Part shown: positions 52,447-61,740 of the stretch, piece after piece
Layout of the letters: each line of letters opens with the position of its first letter
Position numbering within the stretch: position 1 is the stretch's first letter
Assembly: GCA_019694805.1 (NCBI GenBank)
Contig: JAIBBG010000002.1
Coordinates: forward strand, 1 to 64,000
Length of the DNA: 64,000 bases
Source of the DNA: Flavobacteriales bacterium
Lineage (GTDB): Bacteria; Bacteroidota; Bacteroidia; Flavobacteriales_D; Sanyastnellaceae
Direction of reading: 5' to 3'
Made by a program: the position numbers and the translations under genes
The notes under the pieces: model-generated
Seen by the model: only the letters and a program-made list of their open reading frames with translations
Told to the model about the DNA's origin: nothing
The model's database searches: none

Positions 52447-52467
52447 GTATAGTCCTGCGGACTGTAC
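52447..52467. terminator. Hairpin after the sigma factor operon
   Basis: GTATAGTCC pairs with GGACTGTAC (9 bp, one G-U) across a 3-nt loop, 58 bp after the stop codon. The tail is only mildly T-rich. Confidence 0.45.
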
Positions 52468-52498
52468 AGCCATCTTATTGACCTGGAAATAATATCAA

Positions 52499-53356
52499 AT
52501 GAAGAATAATTTTTCGATTCCTGTCTTTTTTATCCTCGCCTGTAGCGTGGTCTTTTTTTCTGCTCAAAACAGTCAGGAGGATCCTGATGGTAAAGCGGGT
52601 GCAACTGGTTCACCCAACGAAGTGACTTGTGCGGATTCAGATTGTCATGCTACATACATTCTGAATTCGGGTACGGGATCCATCACTATATCATCCCCAG
52701 ATCTTATCAATTGGGAGTATGTTCCAGGAGAAACTTACACCATTTCGGTGACCGTCGCAAAGACTGGACATGACCTTTTCGGTATTGGATTCGAAGCTTT
52801 GAAAAGCAATGGCGACAATGCCGGAACACTCGTTGCTGGATCAGATACCCAAATCAAAAACAAAACCGTTGGTGGTTTTCAAAGAAAAAATATTACGCAC
52901 GATGATGGAACTGGTGCAGGCACGAATTCACATACTTTTACTTTCACATGGCATGCTCCAACAACCAATGTTGGTTCAATAACATTCTATGCCGCCGGCA
53001 ATGCATGCAACGACAACGGCAATGAAAATGGTGATTATGTCTATACCACAACACAACAGGTTTCTGTTGCTGTGGGCGTTTATGAAATCAATCGCGATGA
53101 AAACGCATTGACGGTATTTCCAAATCCAGCCACGGATCAGTTGAATATCGTGCAACAGGTCTCAATTGGTGGTAATGTTCAGTTTCGTTTATTCGATCAG
53201 CGCGGCGCGTTGGTTCAGGATTTCGGACAAATCAATCATAGCTCCGGCGAGTTGAAAAAAAACTTGGACATCAGCATGCTGCCATCTGGTATTTACATGC
53301 TGCAAACCAATATTGACGGCAACACTGTGGCATCCAAAGTGATCGAAAAAAAATAA
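52499..53356 (+). CDS. T9SS cargo with a choice-of-anchor V-type domain
   Basis: A 285-aa exported protein (MKNNFSIPVFFILACSVVFFSAQ). Residues about 30-180 match the Reeler-like or choice-of-anchor V domain found next to haem-type motifs: GKAGATGSPNEVTCADSDCHATY (note CADSDCH), TYTISVTVAKTGHDLFGIGFEAL, HTFTFTWHAP. The C-terminal 75 residues are a type A T9SS sorting domain (VFPNPATDQLNIV, LPSGIYMLQTNIDG, KVIEKK). Likely secreted and surface-bound. CADSDCH resembles the CATADCH of the lipoprotein at 47617. Confidence 0.9.
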   Translation: MKNNFSIPVFFILACSVVFFSAQNSQEDPDGKAGATGSPNEVTCADSDCHATYILNSGTGSITISSPDLINWEYVPGETYTISVTVAKTGHDLFGIGFEALKSNGDNAGTLVAGSDTQIKNKTVGGFQRKNITHDDGTGAGTNSHTFTFTWHAPTTNVGSITFYAAGNACNDNGNENGDYVYTTTQQVSVAVGVYEINRDENALTVFPNPATDQLNIVQQVSIGGNVQFRLFDQRGALVQDFGQINHSSGELKKNLDISMLPSGIYMLQTNIDGNTVASKVIEKK

Positions 53357-53373
53357 TTGAAAATGTTGTTTCG

Positions 53374-53427
53374 GACATCTCTTCCAATTTTTGACATTGG
53401 TTTTTGGTTAAGGGTGGAGGAGATGTC
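53374..53427 (+). promoter_or_regulatory. Stem-loop between the two T9SS cargo genes
   Basis: GACATCTCTTCC (53374-53385) pairs with GGAGGAGATGTC (53416-53427), 11 of 12 positions, with a 30-nt loop. The right arm covers GGAGG and the ATG at 53423, so it could hide the start or act as an attenuator or a weak terminator. Confidence 0.5.
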
Positions 53428-56095
53428 TTTGTTCTCCAAGATGCGCGGATTCGTTCTCATATTGCTTTTCAGTTTTTCATTCTTGCCGAATGTGTTTGCT
53501 TCACACATTATCGGTGGTTCAATCCATTATGAAATTCTGTCGGGTGATCTTTATGAAGTAACACTTACATTATATCGCGATTGTTCCAGTTCCACTGAAT
53601 ACGATGATCCTGCGTCTATAGGTATTTTCAATTCTTCGGGCACATTGGTACACAACCTTGAAATCAATTTTGACGATGCCACTGTGACAAGCATCGAAAC
53701 GGAAAGCTATAATGCATGCTTCATGGCTCCGTTGGGACTATGCGTGGAAGAGGCTATTTATGTTGGAACTGTTAATCTTCCTCCGATAGCGGGTGGTTAT
53801 ACCCTGACGTATCAACGTTGTTGTAGAAATTTTTCTATTGTCAATGTTCCTACCGGAACTGATGTTGGAATTACGCTAACCACTGAAATTCCCGGTCCAG
53901 TATTGGCATCAGTGAATGCAAATCCTGAATTTGCCACCCATCCACCTCTTGTCATTTGTTTGAATGCACCATTTGTTTTTAATCATTCCGCTACTGATGC
54001 TGATGGTGATCAATTGGTCTACGAATTTTGTGCACCACTCAATACGAATGTTTCTGGCAGTTATATCAACCCTCCTGGAGCGCCACCATACAATGGACTC
54101 TCATACAATGCCGGATACTCTTCAGTTTATCCTATTGACGCGAGCCCAGCCTTTACCATCAATCCATCAACTGGTTTAATCACTGGAACACCAACAGCAT
54201 TGGGTCAATATGTGTTTGGTGTTTGCATACATGAATATCGCAATGGTGTGCTCATCAATTCTACCAACAGGGATTTTCAATTGAATGTGACCACTTGCGA
54301 CCCAGTAGACTCACCGGTTATTGCTGATCAAGAGAATATCTGTTCTGGTCTTACAGTAGAGTTTTTAAATGACTCAGATGAAGAGCTCACTTATCATTGG
54401 GATTTCGGTGTGACCGGTACAGTTGCAGATACCTCTAATTTGTATGAGCCTTCTTACACGTATCCACTGCCGGGGACCTATGAAATTATGTTGGTGATGA
54501 ATCCCGGTCTTCCTTGCGCTGATACGACTTATGCAAACTATGTATCATCTCCGGGCCTGACACCTGCCATTTCTAGTTATGATTACTATTGTGATGGCAA
54601 CACGTTGCTTTATAATTTTTACGGTGAAGGTGGCACCAACAATACAACGACATTTCAATGGGAACTCACCAATAATGGTGAAACCATTGTCTACAATCAA
54701 CAAGACCTGCTTGCAATTTCAGTGGGAGACAATGGAACTGCAGTTGATGTAGCCCTAACTGTTTCTCAGGATGGATGCAGCGAAACGGTGGAGGATGCGT
54801 TTGTCATACCATCATCTGTTGTCGCTGAAATCGCTCCTCAAAACACCTTTTGTGATGGTTTTGGGTATCAATTCGAAAACAATTCTCAAAATGCAGATAG
54901 TTATCATTGGGATTTCGGGTTGATGGATGCCGTGGCATCTTCCGATGAAGAAAATCCTTATTACCTCTTTCCTGATACAGGTCTCTATACTGTTGAGTTG
55001 ATCGCTTATGCGGAAAACTTGTGCCCCGATACAACCACAACACAAATGCTCATTTATGGATTGCTGGATCCGTCATTTGATCCGCAGGAAGCTCAATGTT
55101 ATGAAGGCAACTCATTTCAATTTTCTGCTCAAGGAGCATCAACTGATGAAGCTCAATATCAATGGTATTTTGGAGCTCTTGCAACACCTTCAATTTCGAA
55201 TAGCCAACATCCATCTAATATCCATTTCTTGCAGGAAGGAGTTTATGAAGTTGCGTTGACCATTACGGAAAATGATTGCATTGAAACTTACACAGATTCA
55301 ATAGAAGTCATTTTGAATCCGGTATTTAGTGCAGTGTGCGACACTGCAATCGGATGTGGTTCGGTGAATGCTATTTTCCATGGTGCCACAGAGTACAATT
55401 ATCCTGTTCATTATGATTGGGATTTTGGTGATGGCACCACAGCGACGGCTTCAAGTCCTGTTCATGAATATACTTCACCTGGTATATATGATGTCGCAGT
55501 GCACTGTTATACGGAGACTGGTTGTATCGATGCTGAAGATTTCATTTTCTATGACGTTATTGAAGTCCATTCATTACCCGTTGCTGGATTTGAAATTTCA
55601 GGAAGTTCAGACGAATTGATTGGCGCATATGCCGAAATCACTTCGGTATCGACAGGTGCTATTGCATGTTATTATGCTATCTCTGATGGTTCCACCTATC
55701 AATCATTCGACTTCTCACATGAGTTTACTGAAAGTGGAATTATCACAATTACCCAGATCGTAGAAAATGAGTTAGGCTGCACGGCGACGGCAGTGGGTAC
55801 AGTCATCATCAATGGTTATGTGTTTTATGCGCCAAATTCATTTACCCCCAATGAAGATGGAATAAATGATATTTGGAAACCTGAAGTAACAGGGGCAAGC
55901 ACTTACCACTTACAAATTTTTGATCGTTGGGGCGAAGTCATTTTTGAATCAGATGACCAGAATGAGCCTTGGATCGGAAATGTACATCGAGGTGAATACT
56001 ACGCTCAGGATGGCGTATATGCATACCAGGTTGTCATCGAGGATCTCGTTGGTCTGCCTCATGATTTCAAAGGCCACATCACGCTTGTGCGTTAA
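53423..56095 (+). CDS. Large PKD/CHU_C surface protein
   Basis: About 890 aa, exported through the T9SS. Signal peptide FVLILLFSFSFLPNVFA; start is ATG 53423 or 53441. The first part (SHIIGGSIHYEILSGDLYEVTLTLYRDCS) is the conserved opening of a Bacteroidota surface-protein group. PKD modules follow, with YHWDFG in several copies (about 330, 510) and a last one with YDWDFGDGTTATASSPVHEY. The CHU_C tail has FYAPNSFTPNEDGINDIW, LQIFDRWGEVIFE and DGVYAYQVVIED, and ends HITLVR. Likely a cell-surface adhesin. Confidence 0.88.
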   Translation: MSLFSKMRGFVLILLFSFSFLPNVFASHIIGGSIHYEILSGDLYEVTLTLYRDCSSSTEYDDPASIGIFNSSGTLVHNLEINFDDATVTSIETESYNACFMAPLGLCVEEAIYVGTVNLPPIAGGYTLTYQRCCRNFSIVNVPTGTDVGITLTTEIPGPVLASVNANPEFATHPPLVICLNAPFVFNHSATDADGDQLVYEFCAPLNTNVSGSYINPPGAPPYNGLSYNAGYSSVYPIDASPAFTINPSTGLITGTPTALGQYVFGVCIHEYRNGVLINSTNRDFQLNVTTCDPVDSPVIADQENICSGLTVEFLNDSDEELTYHWDFGVTGTVADTSNLYEPSYTYPLPGTYEIMLVMNPGLPCADTTYANYVSSPGLTPAISSYDYYCDGNTLLYNFYGEGGTNNTTTFQWELTNNGETIVYNQQDLLAISVGDNGTAVDVALTVSQDGCSETVEDAFVIPSSVVAEIAPQNTFCDGFGYQFENNSQNADSYHWDFGLMDAVASSDEENPYYLFPDTGLYTVELIAYAENLCPDTTTTQMLIYGLLDPSFDPQEAQCYEGNSFQFSAQGASTDEAQYQWYFGALATPSISNSQHPSNIHFLQEGVYEVALTITENDCIETYTDSIEVILNPVFSAVCDTAIGCGSVNAIFHGATEYNYPVHYDWDFGDGTTATASSPVHEYTSPGIYDVAVHCYTETGCIDAEDFIFYDVIEVHSLPVAGFEISGSSDELIGAYAEITSVSTGAIACYYAISDGSTYQSFDFSHEFTESGIITITQIVENELGCTATAVGTVIINGYVFYAPNSFTPNEDGINDIWKPEVTGASTYHLQIFDRWGEVIFESDDQNEPWIGNVHRGEYYAQDGVYAYQVVIEDLVGLPHDFKGHITLVR

Positions 56096-56148
56096 TATTT
56101 CTGTTCCGAATTATTTTCGAAGGGAAAGAACTTGCTTCCTATACCGAT

Positions 56149-56165
56149 CATTCTTTTCAAGAATG
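56149..56165. terminator. Small hairpin after the CHU_C gene
   Basis: CATTCTT-TTC-AAGAATG, a 7-bp perfect stem in the gap between convergent stop codons. Little T run; weak. Confidence 0.35.
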
Positions 56166-56174
56166 AATGGTAAA

Positions 56175-56669
56175 TCAGTCATCATGTTCTTCTTCTTCCT
56201 GAGTGCTTCCAGGCGCTGATGGATTGGCTTGCCCGGACAATTCGGGATGGCGTATCAATCCACCTTGGTGAGAAGCTATCGTCAATGTAATGACAGCAGA
56301 TAATGTTGCTGCCATCATGATCCACATGATGGCATTTTTCCATTGCGGAAATTTCTTTTCTCCAATGATGAATGCCAAGGCTAACACGGCACTGACTAAT
56401 GTAAGTTGCAATGCAAGTTCAGCGGCCTCTTCATGTTCGTGAATCGCATCATGACTCACACCTGCAATGTTTTCAGAAGTTTCTTCGGCCATTTCACCCG
56501 TCTTATTGGCTGGTAGAGCAGTAAGTCCGGCAATTAAAATGATCCATGCCGCAGTAAGTCTCACATGAGGCTTCTTCAGGATCAATCCAGCCATCAAAAC
56601 AATAAATCCTGTCATTACACCAATAGGTGCCAAATGATTGAAGATGTGGTGGAGTTGTATGTCGCTCAT
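56175..56669 (-). CDS. Four-helix membrane protein, DUF2231-like
   Basis: A 164-aa inner-membrane protein with four hydrophobic helices: HHIFNHLAPIGVMTGFIVLMAGLI, AAWIILIAGLTALPA, LVSAVLALAFIIGE and AIMWIMMAATLSAVITLTIAS. Conserved-looking His residues (HHIFNH) and a His/Glu-rich loop (SHDAIHEHEEAAE) recall DUF2231 proteins, thought to be haem- or metal-related. It follows the response regulator gene by 18 bp on the same strand and may be part of its operon. Confidence 0.65.
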   Translation of the reverse strand: MSDIQLHHIFNHLAPIGVMTGFIVLMAGLILKKPHVRLTAAWIILIAGLTALPANKTGEMAEETSENIAGVSHDAIHEHEEAAELALQLTLVSAVLALAFIIGEKKFPQWKNAIMWIMMAATLSAVITLTIASHQGGLIRHPELSGQANPSAPGSTQEEEEHDD

Positions 56670-56687
56670 AAGGTTTGTTTTTTCGTC

Positions 56688-57452
56688 TTATTCACCACCC
56701 AGCCATTCTTTAAACAATGGAGATTTTTCAGTACTTACGATAACATCATCTTGTTTGAAAGGCGGGTTGAGATCTATTTGTACACGTGATTTAGATACGA
56801 CATGCATATTGCCAATGGACTTGAGATTGACAATAAACTGGCGGTTTATTCTGAAAAATTTCTTGGGATCAAGTTCTTTTTCGAGTTGATCCATGGTTTT
56901 ATCCAGAGGATATTCCTTGCCCGTGAACAACACAAGGAACACTGCTTTTTGCGTCGTGTAGATATATGCGATTTCATCACTTTGAACGGTGCGCACTTGT
57001 TCGCCGTATCTGATGAGATATCTCCGATCGAATTTCTGTTCTTCTTTGAGAATTGCCTGAGCAAGTTTTACATAATCCAGATTGGTGAGAGCTGGTGTCA
57101 TCTGTTTTTTTACCTTCTCAAGCGCGTTGTCGAGGTCTTCCTGCTTAAGTGGTTTGAGCAAATAGTCTTTCGCATTAAGCTTAAAGGCTTCTACCGCGTA
57201 ATGGTTGAATGCAGTGATGAAAACAACTGGACAATTGGGTTGGAATTGATTGAATAGGTCAAAACAAGTACCGTCTGCCAGTTGAACATCAGTAAGAATT
57301 AAATCTGGCGAATCATGTGTTCTCAGCCATTCGAGAGCAGTGTCAACACTGTCTGCATCTCCTGCAATTTCAACGGAATAACCAGAATCTGAAATCATTT
57401 GTTTCAGTCTGTTGAGGGCGATTGGTTCATCTTCGATCAGGAATACTTTCAT
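56688..57452 (-). CDS. LytTR-family response regulator
   Basis: A 254-aa regulator. The receiver domain (1-125) has the acidic pair in FLIEDEP, phospho-acceptor Asp55 in LILTDVQLAD, TAFNHYAVEAFKLNAKDYLLKPL; the LytTR DNA-binding domain (about 150-250) has RYLIRYGEQVRTVQSDEIAYIYTTQKAVF, DKTMDQLEKELDPKKFFRINRQFIVNLKSI. It is the probable partner of the large LytS-type kinase at 58126. Start ATG 57452 is usual for the family, but the frame stays open to an ATG at 57563 and 57602. Confidence 0.93.
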   Translation of the reverse strand: MKVFLIEDEPIALNRLKQMISDSGYSVEIAGDADSVDTALEWLRTHDSPDLILTDVQLADGTCFDLFNQFQPNCPVVFITAFNHYAVEAFKLNAKDYLLKPLKQEDLDNALEKVKKQMTPALTNLDYVKLAQAILKEEQKFDRRYLIRYGEQVRTVQSDEIAYIYTTQKAVFLVLFTGKEYPLDKTMDQLEKELDPKKFFRINRQFIVNLKSIGNMHVVSKSRVQIDLNPPFKQDDVIVSTEKSPLFKEWLGGE

Positions 57453-57682
57453 GGGTAGCTTATTCACGAAGTTTTGGTAAATATGGTGAAATCCTTCCGA
57501 ATTCAGGAGTTTTCTGATCTCCGGTGATAAATTTGATGGTATGACAGTAGTGGAGTATGCCATATTTGAAGATTTTCCCGGATCAAAACTATAATAACTC
57601 ATGGCCGTATCTTTTCAACTGCACCCGAATGGAATGAATTTGTGCTTGAACTGGTAATTTGACATATTGGAAGCGAATTGAT
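57453..57682 (-). promoter_or_regulatory. Upstream region of the response regulator with a -7 element
   Basis: The minus strand carries TAGTTTTG (57584-57591), a full TAnnTTTG match, with TTG 24 bp further upstream. A transcript starting there would have about 125 nt of leader to ATG 57452, or would make a 37-aa extension from ATG 57563. No other gene is seen. Confidence 0.4.
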
Positions 57683-57714
57683 AAAAAACGAAGGCGAACC
57701 GTTGTTCGCCTTCG
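57683..57714 (-). terminator. Strong terminator after the 77-aa gene
   Basis: On the minus strand CGAAGGCGAAC-AACG-GTTCGCCTTCG is a perfect 11-bp stem with a 4-nt loop followed by TTTTTT. It ends transcription of the kinase/77-aa side, so the response regulator at 56688 has a separate promoter. Confidence 0.9.
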
Positions 57715-57775
57715 CACTGTTAACACTAACCAAAACCAAATACCAACTACTTATACGGATTACAGATTTACCAAT

Positions 57776-58009
57776 TCATGCTGCGTGATCGCCTTTTCTA
57801 AATGCCAGCGTCTCACACGTCTCAAGATGTTTTGCTTCCAATGTATAATCTCCATCACTCAATCTTTCGGTATCAAGTGTGAAGGAAGGCGTTATCGTAT
57901 GAGCTTCCAAAAGCACATTTCCACTGCTATTTCTGATTTCGATATGTGATCGATCAGGAAGATCATTTACTGTGATCATACCAGCTTCTTTGTTTAGGGC
58001 GAATCTCAT
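57776..58009 (-). CDS. Small protein (77 aa) resembling a lone T9SS-type sorting fold
   Basis: An ATG-started 77-aa frame with no signal peptide. The sequence pattern IEIRNSSGNVLLEAHT...LDTERLSDGDYTLEAKHLETCETLAFRKG recalls the strand order of T9SS type A tails (fibronectin-like: strand, turn GN, LSxGxYTL, final strand with K). It may be a cytoplasmic homologue or a remnant. It follows the kinase gene by 116 bp and is closed by the terminator at 57683. Confidence 0.6.
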   Translation of the reverse strand: MRFALNKEAGMITVNDLPDRSHIEIRNSSGNVLLEAHTITPSFTLDTERLSDGDYTLEAKHLETCETLAFRKGDHAA

Positions 58010-58125
58010 ACTCTCAATTTACATGACAAATGTGGGAGGAGTGTGCAACATCAAACAACCAATTGCCGATGACATAGGCAGTTTGGAAGCTGAAGTGTAA
58101 AATTGTAAGGTCGATTGGATAACGG

Positions 58126-61002
58126 TCAATCCGCTTTTACGATAGGGAGGAGTATGACGAATTCTCCTCCTGCAGAAAGGACTTCAATTTCTTTGTTGAA
58201 TAGGATTTTATAACGGAGACGAATGTTTGGAAGTCCTATACCTGTGCTTGGTTCTTTCGAAATTTTTTCCTGAATATTATTAGATACCCTGATGAATTCA
58301 CCCACTCTTGATATCTGAATACTCAATGGTTTTGACCGTGAGATAACATTGTGTTTTATGGCATTCTCCACCAACAATTGAATGGTAAGTGGGGGAAGTA
58401 TCGTAGCGAGTATGCGATCCTCTAAATTGATTTGCACTTCAAGATTATCACCGAATCGTTGTTTTTGTAAATAAAGGTAATTCTTGACAAGCTCAAGCTC
58501 TTCGCGCAAAGTGATGACATCTTTATCTCTTTGTTGAAGTACAATCCTGAAATAATCCGACAGTTTCTCAACGTATCCAATGGCCGCTTTCGAATCTGTG
58601 GAGATAATAGAAATAAGTGTGTTGAATGAATTGAACAGAAAGTGTGGGTTCACTTGATTTCTCAGCGTGTCAAACTGGCTCTGTACTTTTTCTCGGGCTA
58701 CTGCAGCATTCTCTTTGATTCTTCTGAATCTGAACCAAACGATAAGCCAAATGAGACTGGCAAATAAAATGAGAACGATGAGTATAAACCACCACTGTTT
58801 CCAATAGGCTTTGTGAATTTCAAAAGAGTATGATTTTTCATTGGCAAATTGCCAATCACCATTGATGGATGAGCGCACGCGCAGTTGATACGGACCCGGT
58901 TCAAGTTTGGCGAATGTGATGGTTCTATCCAGTGTTTGTTGCCAACCCATATCGTATCCTTCTAACTTATACTGAAAAATGACATCTTCAGGAGCATCAA
59001 GCCAAATAGAGGTGAGATGAAAAGTGAAATGATGCTGATCATAAGAGAAGGAATGTAAATTGGTATCAATGGGCTGTAGCATCACATCTACTCCACGTAT
59101 CCATGTCATGGGCCTTCTCATCTCGCCTTGATAATATTCATTAAACCTGATCATCGCTGTTTCTGTACCCAGCCACATGCGACCTTTTTTATCCATGTCA
59201 ATCACATTCAGGTAATTTACAGAAATGTCGAATTCTGTATTGATAAATGTGGCTACCTCTGTATGATGATTGATGGATGCAAGTCCCATGGAGGTAAGTG
59301 CAACGATATTGCCAATCGGATCGCTATGTATGGCAAAGACTTCTGGTTCCTGGTGTTCAGAACCAATGATGATATCATGAAGTGATCTCTCATTGGTCCA
59401 TTGCAAGCCTTTGTCTGTTGATGTAAACCAAATATTGCCATGTTCATCTTCTGTTATTGATATGATGCTTTTGCCTGCTTCTGGAAATTTATCATTGAGG
59501 AAAAAGAAGTTGCCTCCATGGTATTTTACCAAACCTTTACCATCTGTACCCAGCCACACATTGTTGTGTCTATCTGTGAAAACGGTATAGATAAAATTGA
59601 TACCAAGCGCTGTCTGAGAATCGAAATGGCTAAATACGGGTTTCTTCTTTTTAAATTCTAAAGTTGCTACACCTCCCAGTGTTGCCATCAGTAAGGTGCT
59701 ATCCCTTAAGGTCAATGAAAGCACATTGTTATTGACGAGCCCATTTTTTTCTGTATACAATTTTACCTTACCGGTCCTCTTATCCAATTTACCAAGTCCG
59801 CTTCCGAAAGTTCCAAAATAAATGGAACCGTCAGGGCCTTCACACAAGGTGACAATTTTATCCAGATGTTTTGGCGCACTGTAAATTTTCTCGATCATCT
59901 GGTTGTTTGAAAACTCACCGGCATGCCTGAATATGCCGTCCTGATTAGCAAACCATAGGTAACCTTCTTGATCCGACAATACACATTGTGCGTCGCTAAA
60001 TGAAATACCATCGTGCATCTTGATGAACTGAACACGGAAATCAGCAAGAACCACTTTTTGGTCTCCAAAAGCGATCAATAGATTCCCATCCTGCGCGACA
60101 ATGCAATCTAAGGGTTTACGCATTTGTGTATTTTCCGGCTCGAGGAAGAATTGCTGCAGTTGATTGTAGTCTTCAAGGCTGAACATCAAGACCCCATCTC
60201 GTTCTGTAATCACAAGGATTTCATTGTCCGCCTTAATGATTTTCAAAACAGAGGACAGGGGTAGTGTATTGTAGTGTTCAAGTGGAGCTGATATTTCTGA
60301 TTCCAAGTTAAAAGAACAAACACTTCCATTTTGCATACCAAGGAGCAAAACACCTTGATCAATTTCTGTGATCACGAGGATGAGATTATCAGTTAATCCC
60401 TGATCAGTTGTGTAGTTCTCGAAAATGATGTTATCCTCCTGGAGCTGACACACCGACAAACCTAAGTCAGTGGCAATAGCGAGTTGTCCTTTGGTATAAC
60501 ACAGTTCGTGCACGAAATCATCAGCAAGGCCATTTGACGTGGTAAAAAGTTTGGTTTGCCCATCCTTGATCCGCAATAATCCTTCGCCTTCAGTTGCTGC
60601 CCAAAGAGCTTCATCTGCAGTGATGACCATGCAGGAAATTTTGGATTGTACTATTTTCCAAAATTGGCGGATGGTGCTTGTACTCTTATTGATACACACA
60701 ATGGTGCCATCATCAAATCCTGCATAAACAAAGTTCTCATGAATGAGTAGTGATGTGTTTTTTGCAGTGGTAATGGAATCAGAGATGATGATCGGCTCGG
60801 CAAGCAGACCATCATAGAGAATAACCCCATGATCAGTGCCTAACCACAAAAAACCATTTTGATCCTGCGCAATATTTTGAATTCTGGGGTTCATGTTTTT
60901 GGTGATGACTTCCAGAATTTTGTGTTGAGGAACCTGGGCATGAATCGCCACGATGTTGAACAACATCATGATGAATAGTGTGATATATGAGTTCCGTCTC
61001 AA
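58126..61002 (-). CDS. Hybrid-class periplasmic propeller sensor kinase (LytS-type)
   Basis: A 958-aa inner-membrane kinase. Signal MRRNSYITLFIMMLFNIVAIHAQ; two seven-bladed propellers of Reg_prop repeats (about 30-650: FLWLGTDHGVILYDG, YLWFANQDGIFRH, NVWLGTDGKGLVKYHGG, NIWFTSTDKGLQW); a Y_Y_Y domain (about 655-745: YKLEGYDMGWQQT); a membrane helix at about 755-775 (WWFILIVLILFASLIWLIVWF); and a His_kinase/HATPase pair with QVNPHFLFNSFN and LTIQLLVENAIKHN. No receiver follows. The start is TTG 61002, giving the signal peptide; no ATG fits. Its regulator is the LytTR gene. Confidence 0.9.
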   Translation of the reverse strand: MRRNSYITLFIMMLFNIVAIHAQVPQHKILEVITKNMNPRIQNIAQDQNGFLWLGTDHGVILYDGLLAEPIIISDSITTAKNTSLLIHENFVYAGFDDGTIVCINKSTSTIRQFWKIVQSKISCMVITADEALWAATEGEGLLRIKDGQTKLFTTSNGLADDFVHELCYTKGQLAIATDLGLSVCQLQEDNIIFENYTTDQGLTDNLILVITEIDQGVLLLGMQNGSVCSFNLESEISAPLEHYNTLPLSSVLKIIKADNEILVITERDGVLMFSLEDYNQLQQFFLEPENTQMRKPLDCIVAQDGNLLIAFGDQKVVLADFRVQFIKMHDGISFSDAQCVLSDQEGYLWFANQDGIFRHAGEFSNNQMIEKIYSAPKHLDKIVTLCEGPDGSIYFGTFGSGLGKLDKRTGKVKLYTEKNGLVNNNVLSLTLRDSTLLMATLGGVATLEFKKKKPVFSHFDSQTALGINFIYTVFTDRHNNVWLGTDGKGLVKYHGGNFFFLNDKFPEAGKSIISITEDEHGNIWFTSTDKGLQWTNERSLHDIIIGSEHQEPEVFAIHSDPIGNIVALTSMGLASINHHTEVATFINTEFDISVNYLNVIDMDKKGRMWLGTETAMIRFNEYYQGEMRRPMTWIRGVDVMLQPIDTNLHSFSYDQHHFTFHLTSIWLDAPEDVIFQYKLEGYDMGWQQTLDRTITFAKLEPGPYQLRVRSSINGDWQFANEKSYSFEIHKAYWKQWWFILIVLILFASLIWLIVWFRFRRIKENAAVAREKVQSQFDTLRNQVNPHFLFNSFNTLISIISTDSKAAIGYVEKLSDYFRIVLQQRDKDVITLREELELVKNYLYLQKQRFGDNLEVQINLEDRILATILPPLTIQLLVENAIKHNVISRSKPLSIQISRVGEFIRVSNNIQEKISKEPSTGIGLPNIRLRYKILFNKEIEVLSAGGEFVILLPIVKAD

Positions 61003-61136
61003 AGAATGATTGTCAAATCGAATCTGATCAACAGCTTGAAAAGCCTGAACAGAATTTGAATACAATCTTAATGAAACTTCACCTTTTCTGAATGAGTGCA
61101 GGTGAACTTATGCTAAAAATCAATGTTGGTAACGAC

Positions 61137-61682
61137 TTATGGCTTGAGTGCGAGAGTGCCATCCACAATAACTGCAATGTTCTCTGCAATTTTTTGATTG
61201 ACAATTTTCGGCACCATGATGCCGTGATCCTGAAGTAAAACATTGAATTCTGAATGAATCGAATATCCGGATGACGTTTTCTGTATAGCCACCTCAATGA
61301 TGCGTTCTTGTTTTACGCCGTGAATTTCAAGCGTGCCTTTTGCCCGTATGGTTTGAATGCTCTGTTCGGGGTTGAATTTATCGATGAGTTTTCCTGAGAA
61401 GGTTGCTCTGGGATAAAGATCCGTTTGCATATAGTTCTCATAGAAGTGTTCTTGCTGAAGCGCACTGTTGAATCCTTTAAAGGTGTTCACATCCACCGCG
61501 AATGCAAAGTTGTTCGCACTGATGTTCATGAGTCCGGTCAAGGATTTCGACGTGGCATCAATATTCTCTTGCGGTGCATTGGAGTGGAAAACGATGCTGC
61601 CTTTTTTCACTTCAAACATTTGTGAAAACAAAGGCATTGCCATCAAAAGAGCAGCGAGCACGATGTAGTGAGACTTGTGCAT
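61137..61682 (-). CDS. YceI-family protein (second copy)
   Basis: A 181-aa exported YceI lipocalin-like protein (MHKSHYIVLAALLMAMPLFSQ). It shows FEVKKGSIVFHSNAPQENIDATSKSL, LQQEHFYENYMQTDLYPRATFSG and KGTLEIHGVKQERIIEVAI. It differs clearly from the YceI at 46618, so it is not a recent duplicate. It is the last gene of its strand run, with its own -7 element (61690-61697). Confidence 0.9.
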   Translation of the reverse strand: MHKSHYIVLAALLMAMPLFSQMFEVKKGSIVFHSNAPQENIDATSKSLTGLMNISANNFAFAVDVNTFKGFNSALQQEHFYENYMQTDLYPRATFSGKLIDKFNPEQSIQTIRAKGTLEIHGVKQERIIEVAIQKTSSGYSIHSEFNVLLQDHGIMVPKIVNQKIAENIAVIVDGTLALKP

Positions 61683-61689
61683 GAATATT

Positions 61690-61697
61690 CAAAGATA
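61690..61697 (-). promoter_or_regulatory. -7 element of the YceI gene
   Basis: TATCTTTG on the minus strand is a full consensus match, 7 nt before the ATG. A TTG at 15 bp upstream is closer than usual. Confidence 0.45.
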
Positions 61698-61740
61698 ATT
61701 GACTTTCCTTTTCAACTATCGTGCAGGAAATTTATTCCTA

